Positions 1 through 8,309 of a stretch of 54,268 bases of DNA are shown piece by piece. Origin of the DNA: RYN-111 sp046723735 (lineage in GTDB: Bacteria > Actinomycetota > Actinomycetes > Mycobacteriales > SCTD01); contig JBKOVB010000059.1 of assembly GCA_046723735.1 (NCBI GenBank), forward strand, positions 1 to 54,268. The letters are read 5' to 3'. The notes beneath the pieces were generated by a model. That model searched no databases. It was not told the origin of the DNA and was given only the letters and a program-made list of their open reading frames with translations. Positions within the stretch are counted from its first letter, which is position 1. Each line of letters opens with the position of its first letter. A program made the translations under genes and the position numbers.

Positions 1-2
1 GG

Positions 3-236
3 GCGCCCCCGGGCCCGGGGCGCCACCACGGGCCCGGGGGGGCCATCGCCGCGGTCACCCGGCGGCCCGGCCGCGGGACCCGCCGGCGGGTGGGGCGGGC
101 CCACGACGAGGGCATGCTCGCGTTCGCGTGGGACGTGAACCACCTCTGGACCAGGCGCTACGTGCTTCGCACGGGGGTCGACGGGATCTACTCCGACCAC
201 GTCCGCCTGCTCGTCGACGCCGCCCGGGGAGAATGA
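3..236 (+). CDS. C-terminal fragment, glycerophosphodiester phosphodiesterase-like
   Basis: The gene runs in from before the window; only the last 77 codons are present, ending at TGA 234-236. The readable C-terminus (AFAWDVNHLWTRRYVL, then TGVDGIYSDHVRLLVDA) matches the end of GDPD-family TIM barrels, where a 'W-x-V-N' strand is followed by 'G-V-D-G-I-x-(S/T)-D' and a final helix. These enzymes hydrolyse glycerophosphodiesters to glycerol-3-phosphate and an alcohol. The first ~60 bases are almost pure G+C and give a low-complexity Gly/Pro/Arg stretch, so that part of the frame is less certain. The catalytic residues lie outside the window. Confidence 0.55.
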   Translation, partial: APPGPGRHHGPGGAIAAVTRRPGRGTRRRVGRAHDEGMLAFAWDVNHLWTRRYVLRTGVDGIYSDHVRLLVDAARGE

Positions 237-287
237 GGGGGGCGTCCCGCTCAGCGGGGCTCCAGTGGCGGGCGCCCGGCGCCGAAA

Positions 288-301
288 TGTAACCTGTTCT
301 C
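288..301. promoter_or_regulatory. possible weak KstR operator upstream of ferredoxin reductase
   Basis: T-gt-AAC-ct-GTT-ct-C matches TnnAACnnGTTnnA at 7 of 8 fixed positions, 22 bases before the reductase start. The flanking AG/CT bases shared by the stronger sites are only half present, so this is a tentative site. Confidence 0.4.
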
Positions 302-322
302 GTTTTCTGCCGAGGGGAGCGC

Positions 323-1321
323 ATGGTGGTCGACGTCGATGTCGACGTCCTGATCGTGGGTGCAGGGCCGGCCGGTCTCTTCGCCGCCTACTACGCGGGG
401 TTCCGCGGACTGTCGGTGGCGCTCGTGGACGGCCTGCCCGAGCCCGGCGGTCAGGTCACGGCGCTCTACCCCGAAAAGATGATCTTCGACGTGGCCGGCT
501 TCCCGGCGGTGAAGGGCAAGGACCTCGTCGAGAGCCTGGTGCAGCAGGCCGCCCCCTTCAACCCGACGTACCTGCTCGGCGAGGAGGCGATCGGCTACCA
601 CCCCAGCCACGACGAGGTCGTGGTGAGCACTGCTTCGGGCAAGACCGTCCGTGCGAAGGCCGTCATCCTCACGGCGGGTATCGGCTCGTTCACGCCTCGG
701 CCGCTGCCCGGCGGACACGAGTGGGAGGGACGGGGCCTCGAGTACATCGTCCCGACGTACGAGCCCTATGCCGGCAAGGACGTCGTGGTGGTGGGTGGTG
801 GCGACAGCGCCCTGGACTGGGCGCTCGGGCTCGAGCCGGTCGCCAGCAGCGTCACCGTCGTGCACCGGCGCGACGAGTTCCGCGCCCACGCGCACAGCGT
901 GAAGCTGCTCAAGGACTCCAGCATCCGCATCGTCACGCCCGGTCAGGTCACCGCCATCCACGGCGACGACGGCGTGCTCACCGGTGTGACGGTGCGCCAC
1001 GTGAAGACCAAGGAGACCCAGGAGATCGCCTGCGGCGCCGTGGTCGCGGCGCTGGGGTTCACCGCCGACATCGCGCCTCTGGAGGCCTGGGGGCTGGCCA
1101 GCGCCGAGCGGCACATCCTCGTCGACACCCGCATGGCGACGAACCTGCCGCGCGTGTTTGCGGCCGGCGACGTCACGGAGTACCCCGGCAAGGTCAGGCT
1201 CATCGCGGTCGGGTTCGGGGAGGCAGCGACGGCGGTCAACAACGCGGCTACCGTGATCGACCCGGGGGCCACCGTGTTCCCCGGTCACTCGACCGAGCAC
1301 GTGGAGGGCCCGACCGCATGA
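323..1321 (+). CDS. ferredoxin--NADP(+) reductase, thioredoxin-reductase-like
   Basis: 332-residue FAD/NAD(P)H flavoprotein. The FAD-binding GAGPAG is at residues 13-18, the NAD(P)H-binding GGGDSA at about 158-163, and the second FAD motif (FAAGDVT) near 286. There is no redox CxxC between the two nucleotide domains, which separates the YumC-type ferredoxin reductases from true thioredoxin reductases. The ATG follows AGGGGAG. It overlaps the 7Fe ferredoxin gene by 4 bp (ATGA), so the pair is translationally coupled and very likely forms one electron-transfer chain from NADPH to ferredoxin. A weak KstR-like site lies just upstream. Supplying electrons to the steroid P450 in this region is a reasonable inference but is not shown. 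Confidence 0.88.
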   Translation: MVVDVDVDVLIVGAGPAGLFAAYYAGFRGLSVALVDGLPEPGGQVTALYPEKMIFDVAGFPAVKGKDLVESLVQQAAPFNPTYLLGEEAIGYHPSHDEVVVSTASGKTVRAKAVILTAGIGSFTPRPLPGGHEWEGRGLEYIVPTYEPYAGKDVVVVGGGDSALDWALGLEPVASSVTVVHRRDEFRAHAHSVKLLKDSSIRIVTPGQVTAIHGDDGVLTGVTVRHVKTKETQEIACGAVVAALGFTADIAPLEAWGLASAERHILVDTRMATNLPRVFAAGDVTEYPGKVRLIAVGFGEAATAVNNAATVIDPGATVFPGHSTEHVEGPTA

Positions 1322-1668
1322 CGTACGTGATCAGCTCGGCCTGCCTGGACATCAAGGACATGTCCTGCATCGAGGAGTGCCCGGTCGACTGCATCTACGA
1401 GGGCGACCGCAAGCTCTACATCCAGCCCAAGGAGTGCATCGACTGCGGGGCGTGCGAGCCGGTCTGCCCGGTGGACGCCATCTACCCGGACCGGACGCTG
1501 CCCGACGACAAGGTTGACGACAAGGACGACAACCGGGCGTTCTTCTACGAGACGTTGCCGGGTCGCGAGGTGCCGCTCGGGGCGCCCGGCGGCTCCATGA
1601 AGATCGGCCCGGTGGACGCGGACACGCCGCGCACCGCGGCGCTGCCGCCGAACCCCGACGCCGACTGA
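1318..1668 (+). CDS. fdxA: 7Fe ferredoxin (3Fe-4S plus 4Fe-4S)
   Basis: 116 residues. Cysteines at 9, 17, 21, 25, 40, 43, 46 and 50 give the actinobacterial 7Fe ferredoxin pattern (CIEECPVDC, then CIDCGACEPVC with Pro after the first set). The N-terminus MTYVISSACLDIKD is typical of FdxA. The length is slightly above the usual 105-115 because of an acidic, Pro/Asp-rich tail. The ATG lies inside the stop of the upstream reductase, so the two are co-expressed and the reductase is its probable partner. It donates low-potential electrons to oxygenases or other acceptors in the cytoplasm. Confidence 0.93.
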   Translation: MTYVISSACLDIKDMSCIEECPVDCIYEGDRKLYIQPKECIDCGACEPVCPVDAIYPDRTLPDDKVDDKDDNRAFFYETLPGREVPLGAPGGSMKIGPVDADTPRTAALPPNPDAD

Positions 1669-1686
1669 CGAGGCACCTGCGGCCGG

Positions 1687-2184
1687 CTAGGGGTGCAGGC
1701 TCCCGAACCGCAGGTCGACGACGTCGAGCACGTGCGGGAGGTACTCCTCGAGCCGCTCGCCGTCCTTCTCCGACACCATGAGCAACCGGTCCTTGCCGAC
1801 CGGGTGGAGCTCGAGGATGTTGGCGTCGGCCTGGATGGTGACGACGCCCTGCGCCTCGTCGTACTTCACGCCGGGGGTCTTGAGGTCGTTGAGCTCCACC
1901 GGTTCGGGGTGGACGACGCCGGAGTCGACGACGGTCACGCCGTGCGCGGTGAGCTGTTCCACCATGCGGTCGTGGATGGTGTCCAGCACGTCCGCGTCGG
2001 GAGCCATCAGCCGTTTCACGCTGATGACGGCCGGTTCGGAGGGGCTCGGCCACAGGATGTCGATCCCGCCGACGAGCTCGGCCTCGAGCCCTTGGCAGGC
2101 CTCGTGCAAGCAGGCCTTGACGTCCTCGCCGCTGAATCCCTGAGGGGGGTGGGCCGAGAACCGCAGGCCCGCGATCACGTCCAT
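1687..2184 (-). CDS. hypothetical protein, unknown family
   Basis: 165 residues from ATG 2184 (MDVIAGLRF). An in-frame ATG at 2265 would add a Pro/Arg/Gly-rich 27-residue leader that looks non-native, so the shorter start is preferred; neither start has a strong Shine-Dalgarno. The protein is soluble, mixed alpha/beta, without signal peptide, membrane segment or a motif I recognise. It is the last gene of the aldehyde dehydrogenase-SDR run on this strand, 84 bp after the SDR, and converges on the ferredoxin gene. The function is unknown. Confidence 0.6.
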   Translation of the reverse strand: MDVIAGLRFSAHPPQGFSGEDVKACLHEACQGLEAELVGGIDILWPSPSEPAVISVKRLMAPDADVLDTIHDRMVEQLTAHGVTVVDSGVVHPEPVELNDLKTPGVKYDEAQGVVTIQADANILELHPVGKDRLLMVSEKDGERLEEYLPHVLDVVDLRFGSLHP

Positions 2185-2268
2185 GGCCCCCGACGGTAGC
2201 CCCCGGGGGCCGCGCTGACGAGCCTGCAGTACCGCCGCCGGTAGCGGGCGCGAGCCGTCGCCCACGGC

Positions 2269-3168
2269 TCAGGCGGTCTGCTGCAGCGACCACTCCCAGA
2301 GCCGGGCCGCCTCCTCGGGGTGCATCGCCCAGGGCGCGTAGCCCGCGCTGCCGTCACCCGGCGTCTCGTCGGCGACGTGGCAGTCCTCGAGGTAGAGCCC
2401 GCCGCGTCCCTCGAGCTCGGGTGCGACCGCGGCGTAGATCGTGGTCGCTGCGCCCTGCTCCACCGTCTTCAGCGCCAGGCCGGTCAGCCGCTTGCCCAGC
2501 GACGCCGAGTCGTCGGCGGTGAGGTGCCGGGAGAGCTCGGTCATGATGACGCCGGGGTGGAGCGCGTAGGCGTGGATCCCCTGGGGCGCAAAGCGCTTCT
2601 CCAGCTCGACCGTGAACAGCACGTTGGCGGTCTTGCTCTGGCCGTAGGCGACCCACTTGTCGTACTCGCTCGCCCGGAAGTGCGGGTCGTCCCAGCGCAT
2701 CCCTGACCGCAGGTGGCCTCGGCTGCTCACGTTGACGACACGCGCCCCAGGGCGCAGCAGCGGCAGCAGCTCGGTGGTGAGCACGAAGTGCCCGAGGTGG
2801 TTGGTGCCCAGCTGCAGCTCGAAGCCCTGTGCCGTGCGCCTCAGCGGTGGCGCCATCACGCCGGCGTTGTTGATGAGCAGGTCCAGCCCGTCGTACGACG
2901 TGAGCACCTGCTTCGCGGCCGTGCGCACGCTCTCGAGGTCGGCCAGGTCAAGCTCGACGAGCTCGACGTCGAGGCCGCCCAGCGCGGTCCGGGCCTTGTC
3001 GAGGTCCCGGGCGGCACCGACCACCCGCGCGCCGACGGCGCGCAGCACCCGGGAGGTCTCGACGCCGAGCCCCGCGCTGACGCCAGTCACGATCGCCGTC
3101 TTGCCAGTCAGGTCGATCCCGGCGGCGACCTCAGCCGCGGTCGTCTCCGCCCCCAGCCCTTGCGTCAT
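2269..3168 (-). CDS. short-chain dehydrogenase/reductase (retinol-dehydrogenase-like)
   Basis: 299 residues, classical-size SDR. It has the nucleotide motif TGVSAGLG near residue 28, NNAG, and the catalytic Ser (VNVSS) and Tyr-x-x-x-Lys (YGQSK). The long C-terminal half resembles the WW-domain/retinol dehydrogenase group acting on lipophilic alcohols or ketones. The start at 3168 is chosen because GAAGGAG sits 8 bases upstream; the frame stays open further upstream but encodes low-complexity Ser/Arg. It lies 55 bp after the aldehyde dehydrogenase on the same strand and probably shares its KstR-controlled promoter. The substrate is unknown; an alcohol-to-aldehyde step feeding the dehydrogenase is plausible. 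Confidence 0.88.
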   Translation of the reverse strand: MTQGLGAETTAAEVAAGIDLTGKTAIVTGVSAGLGVETSRVLRAVGARVVGAARDLDKARTALGGLDVELVELDLADLESVRTAAKQVLTSYDGLDLLINNAGVMAPPLRRTAQGFELQLGTNHLGHFVLTTELLPLLRPGARVVNVSSRGHLRSGMRWDDPHFRASEYDKWVAYGQSKTANVLFTVELEKRFAPQGIHAYALHPGVIMTELSRHLTADDSASLGKRLTGLALKTVEQGAATTIYAAVAPELEGRGGLYLEDCHVADETPGDGSAGYAPWAMHPEEAARLWEWSLQQTA

Positions 3169-3223
3169 GGAGCGTGCTCCTTCGTGCTCGCGTGCGCGCT
3201 GTGACGCAAGGGCGGGGGTGGGA

Positions 3224-4690
3224 TCAGACGACCGGGACGCCGGGGACCTCGGTGCCCGCGGGCAGCGAGATCGACTTGCTCTCCAGGTACGCCGCCAGAC
3301 CCTCGGGCCCGAGCTCACGGCCGACGCCGCTCTGCTTGTAGCCGCCGAACGGGCCGGCGAACTCCAGCGCGAAGGAGTTGACGGTGTAGGTGCCGGTGCG
3401 GACCTTGCGGGCGACGTCGATGCCGGCAGCGACATCGGCGGTGAACACCGTGCCGGACAGGCCGTAGGCGCTGTCGTTGGCGATCCGGACCGCCTCCTCG
3501 GGGGTGTCGTAGGCGATCACCGAGACGACCGGCCCGAACACCTCCTCCTGCGCGATGGTGCTCTTGGGGTCGACGTCGACGACGAGGGTGGGCTCGACGT
3601 ACCAACCGCTCGACTGGGACGACGGGCGGTTGCCGCCCACGAGGATCTTGTTGCCCTCGGACTGCGCGGTGGCGATGTAGCCCTCGACGCGGGTGCGCTG
3701 GCGCTCGGCGACGAGCGGGCCGATGTTGGTGGCCGGGTCCATCGGGTCGCCGACGACCTGGTTGCGCGTGAACTCGGCCAGTGCGTCGACCGTCTCGGAG
3801 TACTTGTCACGGCTGACCAGCACGCGGGTCTGCGCCACGCACGCCTGGCCGTTGTTCATGAAGCCGCTGCCGAGGGCCTGCGGCACTGCGACCGACAGGT
3901 CCGCATCCGGCAGGAAGATCGCGGCCGACTTGCCGCCCAGCTCGAGGGTGACGCGCTTGAGGCCCTCGCCGGCGACGGAGGCGATGCGCTTGCCGGCGGC
4001 GGTGGAGCCGGTGAAGCCGATCTTGTCGACGTCGGGGTGGCGGACCAGGTGCTCGCTGACCTCCCGACCGGCGACGACGATGTTGAGCACGCCCTTGGGC
4101 AGGCCGATCTCCTCGCAGGCCTCGGCCAGCCAGTACGCGTCGAGCGGCGTCTCGGGGGCGGGCTTGAGAACCATCGTGCAGCCGGCGATCCAGGCGGGCG
4201 CGAGCTTGAGGGCGGTCGTGAACAGCGGCACGTTCCAGGGCACGATCGCGCCCGCGACGCCGAGCGGCTCGCGGCGCACCAGCGCCGGGCCCATGACGCC
4301 GGGGCGGATCTCCTCGAAGTGGTAGGAGTCCGCCAGCCCGACGTAGTAGTCCATGATCATCGTGCTCGCGAAGACCTGGCCCATCTGCGAGAACGAGATC
4401 GGGGCGCCCACCTCGGAGGTGATGAGCTTCGCCCAGTCGTCCATCCGGCCCTGGATGAGCTGCGACAGGCGCTGCAGGTAGCCGGCGCGTTCCTGCGGCG
4501 TCAGCTGCGGCCACGGGCCCTCGTCGAACGCGGTCCGGGCGGCAGCGACGGCACGGTCGATGTCGGCCGTGGTGCCGTCGGGGACGCGCGCGATGACCTG
4601 CTCGGTGTGCGGGCTGACCACGTCGATGGTCCCGGTGCCCGAAGGCGCCACCCACTCGCCGCCGACGTAGATGTGCTCGCGGGTCTCCAC
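3224..4690 (-). CDS. aldehyde dehydrogenase (NAD(P)+)
   Basis: 488 residues, full family length. Catalytic Cys284 lies in NNGQACVAQTR, the general base Glu250 in LELGGKS, and Asn153 in PWNVP. It oxidises an aldehyde to the acid. The promoter region shared with the divergent MFS gene holds a perfect KstR-type palindrome 40 bp upstream of the start, so it probably belongs to the steroid regulon. A role with the downstream SDR in oxidising a steroid side-chain alcohol or aldehyde to the carboxylate, or clearing an aldehyde released by retro-aldol cleavage (propanal-like), is inference from context. Confidence 0.92.
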   Translation of the reverse strand: METREHIYVGGEWVAPSGTGTIDVVSPHTEQVIARVPDGTTADIDRAVAAARTAFDEGPWPQLTPQERAGYLQRLSQLIQGRMDDWAKLITSEVGAPISFSQMGQVFASTMIMDYYVGLADSYHFEEIRPGVMGPALVRREPLGVAGAIVPWNVPLFTTALKLAPAWIAGCTMVLKPAPETPLDAYWLAEACEEIGLPKGVLNIVVAGREVSEHLVRHPDVDKIGFTGSTAAGKRIASVAGEGLKRVTLELGGKSAAIFLPDADLSVAVPQALGSGFMNNGQACVAQTRVLVSRDKYSETVDALAEFTRNQVVGDPMDPATNIGPLVAERQRTRVEGYIATAQSEGNKILVGGNRPSSQSSGWYVEPTLVVDVDPKSTIAQEEVFGPVVSVIAYDTPEEAVRIANDSAYGLSGTVFTADVAAGIDVARKVRTGTYTVNSFALEFAGPFGGYKQSGVGRELGPEGLAAYLESKSISLPAGTEVPGVPVV

Positions 4691-4729
4691 CAGTTGCCTC
4701 CTGGGACTCAGCTGTGTCGAGCGAAAGTA

Positions 4730-4743
4730 TGGAACACGTTCTA
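4730..4743. promoter_or_regulatory. KstR operator, perfect match
   Basis: TGGAACACGTTCTA fits TnnAACnnGTTnnA at all 8 fixed positions. It lies in the 89-bp gap between the aldehyde dehydrogenase (-) and MFS (+) starts and can control both. Confidence 0.85.
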
Positions 4744-4779
4744 CCTTTGCGCCAGGTGCAGGGCGATTCAGGGGGAGCG

Positions 4780-6000
4780 GTGGCCGAGGTCCGCGAGCGC
4801 ACGCTGGCCCGGCAGCTCCTGTCGACGCCGGACTACCGCCGGTACTGGCTGAGCTCGACGTCGTTCGCCCTCGGGATCTGGGCGTTCCTCGTCTCGATGG
4901 GCTACAGCGCCAAGCAGCTCACCGACTCGCCGCTGCGGGTCTCGCTGGTGTCGGTGGCGTACTTCCTGCCGATGTTCGTGCTGGCCCTGCCCTCCGGCGT
5001 GCTGGCCGATGCGGTCGACCGCAAGCGCACCGTCGTCGCCTGCCGGGGCGGCTGCGCCGTGGTGGCCACCGGGCTCGCAGGGCTGAGCGCGGTGGGCCGG
5101 CTGTCCTACCCCGCGCTCGTCGTCCTGTGTGCGCTGGTCGGCGCGAGCGTGGTGCTGGAGGTCGCCGCGCGGCAGGCCTACGTGACGCAGGTGGTGCAGC
5201 CCGACCAGGTGGCGGGCGCGACCGCCCTCGGGTCGGTGCAGGGCGGCATCGCGCGGGTCGTCGGGCCGCTCTCCGCCGGCGCTCTCATCGCGACCGCAGG
5301 GGAGGCCGCCGGCTACCTGTTCTTCGCGGCCGCGAACGCCTACTGCGCCTGGGTGTTCATGGGGATCAAGGCTTCTGCGGTTCCGCCCCGCACTGCGGGG
5401 AAGCCGGCGCGCGAGCTGCTGGAGGGGATGCAGTACCTCCGTCGTACGCCCGACGCGTTCGCCGTCGTGCTCGTCAGCGTGCTCACCGGCGTCGTCGGCT
5501 GGCTGTACCTCGCCTTGCTGCCCAGCATCAACCGGGATGTCCTGCACGGCGGCCCGGTGCAGCTCGCCGTGCTGTCGGCCGCGGTCGGGCTCGGCAGCGT
5601 TCCCCCCTCGATCGTGCTCGCGCTGCGGGCAGGCACGCCCCGACGCGAGGGCGCGATGTTCGTCGGCTCCACGGTGGTGTGGGGGTGCTCGGTGGTGGCT
5701 TACGGGCTCACGGCGTCGACCTCCGTGGCGGCGGCCGCGCTCGCGGTCAGCGGCGCGGGCTCGGGGCTCCAGCAGGTGGTGATGCGCACGCTGCTGCTGC
5801 GCATCACCGAGCCGGCGTACCACGGCCGGGTGATGGGCACGCTCATGCTGACCTGGGGAGCCAACGTGGTGGGCACCCTCGTCGGCGGAGGGCTCGCGGA
5901 GCAGTTCGGGGTGCCTGCGGTCGTCGCCGGGTCCGGGGTCCTGATCGTCGCCGTACCGCTGCTCGTGCTCGTTCAGCGACCGTCTGTGTGGCGTCTGTAG
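4780..6000 (+). CDS. MFS transporter, EntS/MFS_3-type
   Basis: About 406 residues and 12 predicted membrane segments, with the loop-2/3 motif (GVLADAVDRKR) of drug/siderophore-type MFS exporters. Two earlier in-frame starts exist (GTG 4714, ATG 4729), but they would place the KstR operator at 4730-4743 inside the coding region. GTG 4780 (VAEVRERTLARQ) follows a GGGGGAG stretch only 2 bases away, so the start is not settled. Divergent control with the aldehyde dehydrogenase suggests that it exports or imports a steroid or a metabolite; the direction is unknown. Confidence 0.85.
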   Translation: MAEVRERTLARQLLSTPDYRRYWLSSTSFALGIWAFLVSMGYSAKQLTDSPLRVSLVSVAYFLPMFVLALPSGVLADAVDRKRTVVACRGGCAVVATGLAGLSAVGRLSYPALVVLCALVGASVVLEVAARQAYVTQVVQPDQVAGATALGSVQGGIARVVGPLSAGALIATAGEAAGYLFFAAANAYCAWVFMGIKASAVPPRTAGKPARELLEGMQYLRRTPDAFAVVLVSVLTGVVGWLYLALLPSINRDVLHGGPVQLAVLSAAVGLGSVPPSIVLALRAGTPRREGAMFVGSTVVWGCSVVAYGLTASTSVAAAALAVSGAGSGLQQVVMRTLLLRITEPAYHGRVMGTLMLTWGANVVGTLVGGGLAEQFGVPAVVAGSGVLIVAVPLLVLVQRPSVWRL

Positions 6001-6071
6001 CCGACCCTTGACCCTCCCCTCCCGCAGGAGTAGGGCGGCCTTGGAACGCCTGGAGGCAAAGGGGTTGGGAC

Positions 6072-6476
6072 ATGCTGGGAGACAAGGTCGGCGACATCCG
6101 TGGACAGACCATCGGCACGCGGATCTTGCCGGACGACGGACGCGGCCCGTGCATGGAGATCAGCGACCACGGCGTCGGCACCCTGTACGGCGTGCACGTC
6201 GACGCGACGATCACGTACACCTGTCGACTGCGCCCCAACGGCACCCTGGAGGGCGAGGGCACCGGGGTGCTCATGACCGACACGGGGGAGGCTGCGACCT
6301 ACCGCGGCGCGGGGGTGGGGACGTTCGTCCGGCCGGGCGTGACGAGCTGGCGCGGCGCGCTGTTCTTCGAGACCACGTCGGAGAAGCTCAGCAAGCTCAA
6401 CGGCATCGCCTGCCTGTTCGAGTTCACCGTGGACGAGAGCGGGAAGTCGGAGGGCCACTTCACCGAGTGGAAGTGA
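6072..6476 (+). CDS. conserved hypothetical protein (about 134 aa)
   Basis: 134 residues, no signal peptide or membrane span. Alternating polar/hydrophobic strands (TITYTCRLRPNGTLEGEGTG, then SWRGALFF and FEFTVDESGKSEGHF) suggest an antiparallel beta-barrel. It resembles small actinobacterial proteins of unknown function that often end in '...EWK', as this does. The ATG is preceded by a GGGG-rich stretch. It follows the MFS gene by 71 bp on the same strand and may be co-transcribed. No catalytic motif is recognised. Confidence 0.7.
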   Translation: MLGDKVGDIRGQTIGTRILPDDGRGPCMEISDHGVGTLYGVHVDATITYTCRLRPNGTLEGEGTGVLMTDTGEAATYRGAGVGTFVRPGVTSWRGALFFETTSEKLSKLNGIACLFEFTVDESGKSEGHFTEWK

Positions 6477-6487
6477 CGGCCCCTCGG

Positions 6488-6543
6488 CGTGATCGTGGGA
6501 AGCCTGGACCAATGCGAGGTGGTCTGAGGGTCCCATGATCACG
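6488..6543. repeat. long imperfect inverted repeat (GTGATC-ended hairpin)
   Basis: Arms CGTGATCGTGGGA (6488-6500) and TCCCATGATCACG (6531-6543) pair at 12 of 13 bases; GACCA/TGGTC pair inside. It lies between convergent genes, so it may end transcription, but it lacks a T-run. Compare 9574-9638 and 15599-15675. Confidence 0.65.
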
Positions 6544-6554
6544 GGAGGGGGAGG

Positions 6555-7247
6555 CTAGGACTCCGCGACCACGCTGTTGGGGAACGGGAGGCCGGCCGCC
6601 TCGCGCATGGCCCGCGCCGGGTGGCCGCCGCGTGGCTCGATGAAGATGCCGGTCGCCTCGGCGAGCAGCTGCCCGTCGAGGGTGCTGCGCCCCCAGCAGG
6701 TCACCTTGCGCCCGGAGGCGCTGAGAACACCGGCCTCGTAGTCGATGCGGGCGTTTAGCGGGGTACCAGCGCGCAGCTTGACCTCGAGCGTCCCGGTCAG
6801 GCCGGCGATGCCGGCCACCGACTGGGCCACGCCGAGGAGGTCGTCGAAGGCAGCGATCACGAAGCCTCCGTGCACGCGCCCGGGCGGGCCTTCGTACCGG
6901 TCGGGGTAGGTCGCCTGCCCGTAGGTCAGGTCGCCGTCGTACCAGATCCGCATGGGGGAGGCGAGCGCGTTGCTGCGGCCGATGAACGGGCTGCGCTCGT
7001 GGTGCGCGTTGTCGACCGGTGCGACGTGAAGGTTGCGCTGGGGTACGTCGGGCAGGCGCTCGAAGGCCTTCACCGCGCGGGCCAGGGCCTCCTCCGCCGC
7101 CGCCATCGCGTCCTCGTCGGCGGCGGCGGCGTCGAGGAAGAGCACGTCGTCCATGAGCTGCCGCAGGTTGTCGGCCATGGCGTGCTTGCGGGCCTGCAGC
7201 GGCGTCGGCTGCTGCGCCTCCGGGAACCACTCGCGGGCGACGGTCAT
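6555..7247 (-). CDS. PaaI-type hotdog thioesterase
   Basis: 230 residues. A C-terminal hotdog domain carries the HGG signature (GRVHGGFVIAAFDDLLGVA) used by PaaI-like acyl-CoA thioesterases; the N-terminal ~80 residues are helical and Ala-rich. It overlaps the upstream acyl-CoA dehydrogenase by 4 bp (ATGA) and is the last gene of a three-gene operon headed by a perfect KstR site. A likely role is to release CoA from stalled or dead-end steroid acyl-CoAs. The substrate is unproven. Confidence 0.82.
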   Translation of the reverse strand: MTVAREWFPEAQQPTPLQARKHAMADNLRQLMDDVLFLDAAAADEDAMAAAEEALARAVKAFERLPDVPQRNLHVAPVDNAHHERSPFIGRSNALASPMRIWYDGDLTYGQATYPDRYEGPPGRVHGGFVIAAFDDLLGVAQSVAGIAGLTGTLEVKLRAGTPLNARIDYEAGVLSASGRKVTCWGRSTLDGQLLAEATGIFIEPRGGHPARAMREAAGLPFPNSVVAES

Positions 7248-8308
7248 GCGGACGGCACCAGGGTGCTGGCGAGCTGCTCGAGCTGCCAGCTCGCCCCACC
7301 CAGCTGCACCTCCACCTGCTTGCTGGCCAGGAACCAGCGGTGGAGCGGGTAGTCGGTGTCGACGCCCATGCCGCCGTGCAGGTGCACCGCGGAGCCCGCG
7401 ACGCGCTCGCCGCCCTCGGCGGCCCAGAACGCCGCCGTCGCGACCTGCTCGGCCGCCGGGCGGCCGGCGTCGAGCAGGTAGGCCGCCTGCCAGGTGGTGG
7501 AGCGCATCGCCTCGACGTCGATGTAACCGTTGCCGAGCCGGACCGCGACGGCCTGGAACGTCGCGAGCGGTCGCCCGAACTGCTCACGGGTGCTGGTGTG
7601 CGCGGCGGCCTGGCGCAGCGCCTCGCCGGCGATGCCGACCTGTGTGCCGCACAGGCCGACGACGGCGCGCTGGTAGCCGTGGGCGAGCGCCTCGGCGGGC
7701 AGCACCTCGAGCGGCGCGACCCCGTCGAGGACCATCGTGGCGGCGGGCTCGCCCGCTGTGGTCTGCTCGTCCACCAGGGTCACGCCGGCGCTGTCGGTCG
7801 TGATGACGGCGACGCACGCGCTGCCGTCCCCGTCGGTCGCGGGCACGAGCACCGCGGCGGCCTCACGAGCCAGCGGTACGGCGATCTTCTCGCCGTGCAC
7901 GCGGCCGCCCGAAAGGCGAGTCCGGGGCCGGAGCGGATCCGTGGTGAAGGCCTCCGCGTACGCCGCTGTGAGCACTGTCGCGCCGGCTACGAAGCCCGGG
8001 AGCAGCTGAGCCTGAAGGCTTTGCGACCCGAAGGTGGCGATCGGCATGGCGGCGCCGCCGACCGCGAGGGCCAGCGGCACGTGGGCCAGGGTGCGTCCGA
8101 CGTGCTCGGCCACGAGCACGAGCTCGGTCACGCCGTACCCGGCACCGCCGGCGCTCTCGGGTAGCGACAAGCCGAGCACGCCGGCCTGGCCGAGCCGCTG
8201 CCACACGGCACGGTCGAAGCCTGGTTGGGCCTTGGGGTCGACGTCGGCGAGCAGCGTGGCGGCGAGCTCGCCGATGCTCTGCTGCTCGTCGGTCAGGGAG
8301 AAGTCCAT
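7244..8308 (-). CDS. acyl-CoA dehydrogenase, partner (beta) subunit of heteromeric pair
   Basis: 354 residues, short for an acyl-CoA dehydrogenase, as is usual for the FadE27/FadE28-type subunit of the alpha2beta2 enzymes of cholesterol side-chain oxidation. The flavin-side C-terminal motifs are visible (STREQFGRPLATFQAV, HLHGGMGVDTDYPLHRWF). The middle beta domain is degenerate, also typical of this subunit. The ATG lies 1 base after the stop of the larger partner gene, so stoichiometric synthesis is expected. With the upstream gene it should form one FAD enzyme introducing an alpha,beta double bond into a steroid acyl-CoA. The chain length it serves cannot be told from sequence alone. Confidence 0.88.
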   Translation of the reverse strand: MDFSLTDEQQSIGELAATLLADVDPKAQPGFDRAVWQRLGQAGVLGLSLPESAGGAGYGVTELVLVAEHVGRTLAHVPLALAVGGAAMPIATFGSQSLQAQLLPGFVAGATVLTAAYAEAFTTDPLRPRTRLSGGRVHGEKIAVPLAREAAAVLVPATDGDGSACVAVITTDSAGVTLVDEQTTAGEPAATMVLDGVAPLEVLPAEALAHGYQRAVVGLCGTQVGIAGEALRQAAAHTSTREQFGRPLATFQAVAVRLGNGYIDVEAMRSTTWQAAYLLDAGRPAAEQVATAAFWAAEGGERVAGSAVHLHGGMGVDTDYPLHRWFLASKQVEVQLGGASWQLEQLASTLVPSA

Positions 8309-8309
8309 C

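Noticed and set aside
1..60. The extreme G+C start of the window as a regulatory or repeat element.
   Set aside because: It continues the open frame of the truncated phosphodiesterase-like gene and may simply be poor sequence at a contig edge.
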